From Zizania palustris (Eukaryota > Streptophyta > Magnoliopsida > Poales > Poaceae): DNA of 64,000 nucleotides. Below are positions 57,275-64,000 of the stretch, one piece after another. Positions within the stretch are counted from its first letter, which is position 1; each line of letters begins with the position of its first letter. Location: NCBI GenBank assembly GCA_019279435.1, contig JAAALK010000289.1, positions 32,183,067-32,247,066 on the forward strand, written 5' to 3'. A program made the position numbers and the translations under genes. The notes beneath the pieces are model-generated. The model had not been told where the DNA came from. It did not search any database and worked only from the letters and a program-made list of their open reading frames with translations.

Positions 57275-58314
57275 ACCTGGTCCAAGAAACACTGTCAGAC
57301 TTGCAATTCAATTAGCAGAAACCACGCGAATCTAAAAACATTCCAGAATTAAATCATCCGTGCGAAATTCATAGGTCTGCATATACTGTAAAAAAACTGA
57401 ACTTTTTTCATACTGGAAAGCAATTAAGACCTGTATATTCAAGAAACTGCAGAAAAAGTAAACAGAAAAGAATCGGATACGGTACAGCCGTACAGGTCCG
57501 AATTGTTCAAGGAAGCACATAAACCGGACTCTCCTCTTCTTTTTCGAGATGAAAATCTGACATCTCTCTAACAAACTGAAGTTCGAAAGGATTTATTCAG
57601 TACAAAAGCAAAGCTTATGTCTACAAAGCCTGTTCTGCACTAGTGAAAACTTGAATTATCAAAGGAGAGAAACACTATAAAAGTTAAGTGTGAACAAAAG
57701 AAGAATCTCTGTAAAATTGAAAAAAAAATTCTAAGAAATAGCTTTGGCTGAAACAGTACAAGAAACATTTTGAGCATCACTTGATAGGATTTCACAAAAA
57801 AGACAGAGAGAGATGCAGAACTTAATTCAGGTCAACATGATGCAACATGTATTGAGAAAAGAGCAGAAACACACCATGCTATTTGCAAGAACAGCAAAGA
57901 AACCAATGCACATGCTTGTCTCAATACAAAAACATGTACATGATTCATGAATCAAAATTCCCAAGAACTCTGTAAAAATTACAAACAGAACAGATTAAAG
58001 GTTCTTACTTGCAAGAGTTCAGCAGTAGGATTACTCCAGGGTCAAGAAGAACGAAGAGAGCATTTCTGAGCCAAAGAAGGGAAGAACTGAACATAGAACA
58101 GATCTAGCCGTCTTCAAATCTCGTAACCAACCAAACAAACACAAAGCAAACATTCACAACAAACACTCAAAAAACACCAGAAATAGTAACAGGAAAGCTA
58201 GCTTTCATGCAAAGGACAGATTTAACATGCCAGATCGATGCAACATACCAAATAAACGGCAAAGAACCAATCTTGTTAGTCCTTGTGCCCTGTCAATATA
58301 AGTGTGTTTATATA
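57275..58314 (-). promoter_or_regulatory. Promoter and 5' leader region of the ureide permease gene
   Basis: A minus-strand TATA sequence TATATAAAC lies at 58306-58314; a start near 58280 would give a leader exon ending at a GTAAGA donor (~58017). AG/GTAAGT at 57275 is a perfect donor too close (53 nt) to the ATG to be used with any acceptor seen, so the leader structure is unresolved. 57300-58000 shows no other feature. Confidence 0.5.
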
Positions 58315-58581
58315 CAACAGGAGTACACTCTACTCCAGTATGTGCCTGGCTACGGGTGGTGCTTCTGGAAGCTTCATCTCCCCAAGTGAGCTAGCTAAGC
58401 ATGGCAATGGATATGTGATGAGGAGAATGGAGATTGGGAGAGGCTGGCGCGGGTGGGGCCCACACGAGCCAGTTCACCAACCGGATGACGTGGCGAGGAA
58501 CTCAACTGATTGGTCCACACCGTAGTCAAATAATTGCCTTCTGTCAGATCTATCTCTCTTCGTTGAGGGGCATTGCATTTG

Positions 58582-58815
58582 TGTTAAGATTCAATCTGTT
58601 GAGATATCGTTCTTATCCTCATATCGTAAATGTAAGGATAAATGGTTAGGAATGCTTATCTTTAAGAGTTTTTAGACTATAATTAAATGGGTCCTTTCTC
58701 ATTGTATGACTACTCATCAGAAAAACAATAAAGTCTTCATTTCCCCTACTTTCTGCCTCTTGTCCATTGTCGAAGACCTCTAAATTACACATGTAATAGA
58801 ACTGGTTACTTAACA
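58582..58815 (+). repeat. Copia D 5' LTR (234 bp)
   Basis: It starts TGTTAAGATTC, ends GTTACTTAACA, and is followed by CATTATCGGCACGAAAC, which resembles a copia-type primer site. A matching 3' LTR was not found. Confidence 0.55.
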
Positions 58816-61800
58816 CATTATCGGCACGAAACTCAGCGTGAGGAGAAAGAGAATCAAATCATAATCAACGATACATTTACGTTATTTTTCGATTAGATCT
58901 AATCAACCATGCCTGCACGCACTTGCCCGCCGTATTAGGCTGTCGTCCCGTCAACGTCACTGCCGTCCCGCAGGCGTACGCCCGTGCGCCGCCCCGCCGA
59001 CCGCACGTCGCGCGCGTGCGCCCGCATGCCGTCTTGCCGCCACAAGGACCTGGCGATGGCTTGGAGGAAACCCTAGCCACCGCCTTTCCTTATTGGGCTA
59101 GGAAGCCAATTAGAAAAGGCCTGTGTGGAAAAAGAAAAAAAATCATGAGAAGGTCCCTAGATTCGCAGAAAGTTCCGAAAATCAATATTTCTTGCATAAA
59201 AGTACCTATGGAATCTGAATTTTGCATCCAATTTTTATGAATTTATGAAAAATCACGTAGAAAATAATAATTTTGCGCAAAACCCCCTGGATTTATGTAA
59301 AATCACGTAAAAACTATGAAGTTTGCGTATGGGCCCTCGAATTCGCTGAAAATTCTAGAAATACTCTTTTCTTGCATAAAAGGACATTCAGAAACCGAAT
59401 TTCGCATCCGTTTTCCTTTGCAGCAATATTTTTTATGCTTATTTACTATTTATTATTTTACTATGTTTAATTGTCATATGCATTTAATTATCAGTAATTT
59501 CTTATCAGTAAATATAGAATTGCATAGAAAAATACTAGAAAATTTAATTAATTGTATTCATGTCTCTATTTAGGAATGTGATGCAATTTTACTAGAAGTA
59601 ACATGTGCAACATAGATGACTCGCATTGCGACCAAGTAATTTGCTGAGCAAAGTGCAAATGGTCGCAACCATCTCACCTAGGCATCGAACGTCCGGATCA
59701 TACTTGGAGCCAAGAAGCTCCGCAACACTGTAGACCATGTGCAATAATGAATTTGCCCCATGCTAGATGAAAATGATCGAGCATTTCATTTTCTCTCGCA
59801 TATCTCTCTCCACTTTGAAGGATGAGTATATGGTCATAACGAATGAGAGAGTGCTACGAAATGCCTTGAAAGAGTGTTTCGAGTATATCAAGTACACCAT
59901 GAATCTTCTACTAGAGCAATAGTGGATCTGACTCCGACTCTTTCTGAATATGCCTAAGAGTTTACTCCATGTTGCACAGAATTTGCACATTTCTGAATAT
60001 CCGCTAGAAATAGATTTTAGATTAAGGAGAAATTGAAAAGACTCTCGCCACTCTCCACCCAAATGCGGTAGAACCCACACGCAACTATCGTCAATCAAAA
60101 TACACGAAGTATTTTGAATAAATTGACATGTTTTAGCTCAATGATGTTCAGGATGAACTCCTAAAGAAGAACTTTGTTTTGTAGCCACAATGAAAGAGCA
60201 ATAACCTTGAAGCTAATGTCATTTCTTTGAAAGTTGCATAAAACCCATCATAAGAAATGGGATAGCGATGAAAAGAAAGTGATGGCATATGAAATGAAAC
60301 ATCTAGTGATGAGAATGGCAAGACAACAAAGAAGAAAGTCAAGCCATATGGTTCTAGAATTTGCAAAGGCACCAAAAGCACATCATGGAGAAATACTAGA
60401 AGTAGCAACTTGAGATACACCTCACCATTGCAGTGAGTAAGGACACCCTCATGATTGAGACTACACATCTCTCATGATAGGTGGCAATGTCTATGAAATC
60501 TCGGTTGATTTTCTAATTATGTCAATAGAAGCCTACAATTTCCATCACAAGTGAAAAGAAGCTACCAATGAAGACGAAGCTAGCCTACATGCATACGCTA
60601 TCCAGAATTAGAGTTCTTATGTCATTTGAATGCGGCTAAATAATAGAGTATTGCATAATTGTAACTCTAGAAAAGAAAATTGAATGAAAGATTTGAAGTT
60701 CTCAAAGAGCAAATATCTTTCACTACAATGAATGAATTATTTCTAGTATGTCATAGCATGTTTAAGACATTTATTATCCTATTACTACTTCCCGCACATG
60801 AATAGATTATCTTAGACTAAAATAGTGTGTAGTGCCCAAATAAAAAGAATGAATCAATTATGGCTTGCAGCTCCATAAATATAATTTGGAGAAAGAAATA
60901 TTTCTAGATGAATGAGAACTAGAAATATTATGACTGATTCTAGAAGCAACAAATGCATTTTGTAGGCCCTAGAAAAACCATGATCATATTATTTGTGGGA
61001 TAACATTGCATAGTAATAAAGAATTGTTGTATTTAAAACCACTTGAAACTTTCTTAAAGTTTTTAGAAATTGAAGGATTTATACTAGAAGTATACATTCT
61101 TTAATATTTGGACTATATTATAAATACACTCGAAGTGTATGCTAATTTAAGACTTTATTTCTCACGTTTAGAATTATGCATCATGTCAATTTTGGTTTTT
61201 TTAAGTATGAGAAAATAAATTCACAACTCATATGGTTATAGCTTAAAAGTGAAATAATTTCCTAAATCATGAAAATTAGCGTGCCTACATCCACCGCTAG
61301 GAAATAAATCATTTAGACCAATGTGAAATCATTCTTAGACTGTATCTAGCGGATGTTTTGGTCTTATTGAACCCCTTTATGGGTTATAATGATACCATTT
61401 GAAGCTCATAAATCTTTGTAATAGACACATGCATGTCTATTATCTTATTGACTATCATGTCTTGATCATCAAGTAGTCCAGCTAAATGGATAACGCTAAA
61501 AAATAGTGCTTGATGACTAATGCATTGACATGAGAGGAAAAGTTGTGCACTAAGTATCATTTGTCTACCTAAATGGCTAAGCACAAGCAATGAAGAATTA
61601 GAAGAATTGCTATATCATTATTGCAGAGTTGTAATTTATCGTCATGAATAGGACATGTAGTTATGAATACAACGGATTTCAAGCAAAATTCAAACTATTG
61701 GCATACAACATCTACTCAAAAACACTGAAACTAGTGTTGAATTTTCCATCTGAAGTATGTGCATATCCTAGTATCCTACTACCATAGTAGATTGAAAAAG

Positions 61801-62839
61801 CTCTCTCCGAAAAGTCCATAAAACTTGTGAACGGAGATTTGCATGTAGCCTTCTACTTTTATAATTTTCCATCATTTAGGGGGAGAGAATGAACCCTTGC
61901 ATGAAAATGTCAGCAAATTATGGTAGCAATGAAATGAAATGTGCACATTACCTCACACTAGTGAATATAGTGTAAGAAGTACTAGAAGTATAAAAGGACC
62001 TAAAGTACCTAATAACTAGAAGTTATACCGCTTAATTGTTTTTGTGATATGAAAAGCATGACTAAGTTGTATTACGTGAATGTAATGCACCGGAGAAAGT
62101 AAAATACTGAAGAAAAAAAGGTACCCCTCATCTCGTCTAGAGGCCTCGAACAAAAATAATAGGACGATAACTCTGGTTCTTCATGTCCCTAAGTAATCGG
62201 AGACATCCGATGAAAATAGGACATGAGAGCTTATCATACTAGTGAAATGAAATGATGTTATCGTCCACAAAAAGAAGGGGAGCCAATTGAGACCTAGCAA
62301 ATGGTATGGAACCTCAGAAATAGGAATACCAGTATGAATCTTCTCACGAAGGAAGAAACCTGTGATAAGGTGCGCACCAAAATAGCCGCTGGTAGACTAA
62401 AGGACCTTGCTCCTATGATGGGAAATAATGGTGAGCAAGATGATGAAGCACAAGAATGTGCAACCCATGATAAAATAACTAGAAGTTATAGAAGTTTGGA
62501 TGAATCCTATGATATAACAACTGTCAATTATATGTACTTACTATTCATTGTTGTCACAATCATGAATCTTGACCTTGATCCTGTATCGCTTGTTGAATGA
62601 ATGAAGAGGTCAGATTGAGAAGATTGTAAGAATGTAATGACAATTGAATTGTCTTATGAAAGAAGAAGAAGAAAATAGTAAGAGATGACTTGTTGTATAA
62701 AGTTTTCACTCAACTAGCAGGAGTTGAGAGTTGATTGTGAAATCTATTCTCCGATCATGAGCAGAATTACCTTTAGAAATATAATCTCAATGGTAGTCAA
62801 CTAGAAGTTGAATATTGAAATCAACTAGAAGTTGGAAGA
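58816..62839 (+). mobile_element. Copia D internal region, heavily decayed
   Basis: No long open frame is present. 62301-62600 reads on the plus strand as a fragment like the copia segment just upstream of RT (QMVWNLRNRNTSMNLLTKEE). Stops and shifts occur everywhere else. CTAGAAG is strongly over-represented from 59592 to 62840. It ends where the LTR at 62840 begins. Confidence 0.45.
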
Positions 62840-64000
62840 TGTGAAACAAGTGGGGTTCACACTGTGGTTTTATCTTGGTGATGAGTGATTGACAAGTTTA
62901 CTCGATCTGGAGTGTTGTGTTTGATTGCCTATGTGTGTGGAGATGGTGCACCGATGGTATCGATGTGAGTGGAGTTTGTGTGCCGATGGTATCGATTTGC
63001 ATCGAGATTCGTGTTTTTCTTGTCTCATGTGTGCGGGATTGAGATGCTAACCAACTGTCAATGGCGGGTGATCAGGGTCAAGCGGGGAGCTTGATGCCAG
63101 ATGGTCAAGGAGGTCGGGTGAAGTTTGGGATGATCTCAGGAATACATATGGAGATGGAGCAAGACATGGCCGGACGGATGATCGAGGCAGTATTGACCAA
63201 GTCAGCGAAAGGGAGGCCAGTGCAAGTGACCAGGCGGCTCGAGGGGATCGAGAGTGGGAGAGACTTGCTGGCAGTTGAGTTCGCGGATTGGTGACACGTG
63301 TCGCGATCGGGAAGATTTTGTCGGTTTCAGCTGAAAACCGTCGTATCAGGAAATGTTTTTAAATTCTAATAAATAGGAGTTTGTTTTCCTTGTTTAGTCA
63401 TCTAGATTAAATGTAATCTTTTAGTATGTTTCTGAATTTTTAATTCTGAAAAAATACTAAAAGAATAGGTTAAATGTTGTAATAAAATAGGTGTAGACTT
63501 TTGGGTATTTTTCTGAATTTTTAATTCTGAAAAATACTCAAGATTAATTTTTTAATTTCATGGTAATTAAACCCTAATGGCATTTTGGGACATACCTTTA
63601 TAGTTTTGCCTATATAAAGAATCCCATGCCTAGGGGTTTTGATGGACATTGGGCTAGACATTTTGAACATTAATTTTGAGAGAAGGGCATTTCATTCTAG
63701 AATTTTCAATTCCTCTCTATGCTATCTCTCTTCTACCCAGTGCATGTCTCTTACGGGCTACAACTTTCTCAGTTTCGTAGCGTTGCATTGCCGGATTTCC
63801 TGAGCGCCAATGCCGAACTTTATTTTTGCCATCGCAGCCATCGCCAAGCCGCCACCAGACCATCACCGCCGGCAACCTCCAGGTACACAGTGCTCCTTCT
63901 TCGATTTTTCAGAGAAGATACTATTGTCGGTTTTTATTTCCTATCTGTTTCTACTGCGCTAGAATTGCTTGGTTTTATTCTGCCATCACAACCAGATAGC
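62840..64000 (+). repeat. Copia B-type LTR, 5' portion, runs off the window
   Basis: TGTGAAACAAG followed by GATGAGTGATTGACAAG matches the minus-strand start of the LTR at 11891-13928, and 63180-63340 matches it again around CCAGTGCAAGTGACCAGG. A TATA box TATATAAAG lies at 63611-63619. The expected end would be near 64,880. It could be a solo LTR or the 5' LTR of an intact element. Confidence 0.8.

Noticed and set aside
1..64000. CRISPR array, phage, plasmid origin or bacterial operon
   Set aside because: No spaced direct repeats of that type and no prokaryotic gene layout; introns, MITEs and LTR elements mark this as plant nuclear DNA.

Overview
This is a transposon-dense stretch of a plant nuclear genome, most likely a grass. 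The evidence is two Tourist-type MITEs with TAA/TTA target duplications, a CACTA element, Tat-type and other Ty3/gypsy elements with archaeal-type RNase H, several Ty1/copia families, and one host gene with GC-rich exons. I cannot name the species. I see no bacterial-style operon, CRISPR array, rRNA or complete tRNA gene.

Layout. 1-762 holds a three-copy 172-bp tandem repeat and a Pol III-like A/B-box sequence. About 763-8603 is a CACTA element. Its six-exon gene (4340-7927, 1065 codons, open throughout) encodes a Transposase_24-like region fused to a Ulp1-type cysteine protease, and its long 5' intron holds five ~290-bp repeats and a 284-bp near-perfect palindrome. The CACTA element sits in the gag of a minus-strand copia element (A, 8604-11781), which itself sits in the gag of copia B (LTR 11891-13928), which cuts a gypsy copy (13929-18684). 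A plus-strand copia element (C, 18670-36365 and 38039-38693) was invaded twice: by a solo LTR of family A (19332-21336, TSD GAATG) and by a nearly complete Tat-type gypsy element (22091-33454). 36366-38038 and 38694-43110 are two truncated gypsy pieces. 43200-45245 is a patchwork of LTR fragments.

The most striking internal structure is in the Tat element. Its gag-pol runs on the minus strand. A separate five-exon gene with its own TATA box and polyadenylation signal runs on the plus strand (23024-26676) and encodes a Transposase_28 (putative gypsy type) domain protein with a coiled coil. Its introns lie antisense to the genomic RNA, so they would not be removed during retrotransposition.

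The host part is 45465-58320. A broken VPS60/CHMP5-like fragment lies at 45465-45790. A complete seven-exon ureide permease gene lies on the minus strand (46748-57222). Its third intron is ~8.4 kb and holds a hAT element (49793-53845) with perfect 8-bp TSDs and an unbroken 713-aa transposase. Exon 6 of the permease carries one extra base that shifts the frame. 58582-62839 is a decayed copia element, and 62840 to the window end is another copia-B-type LTR.
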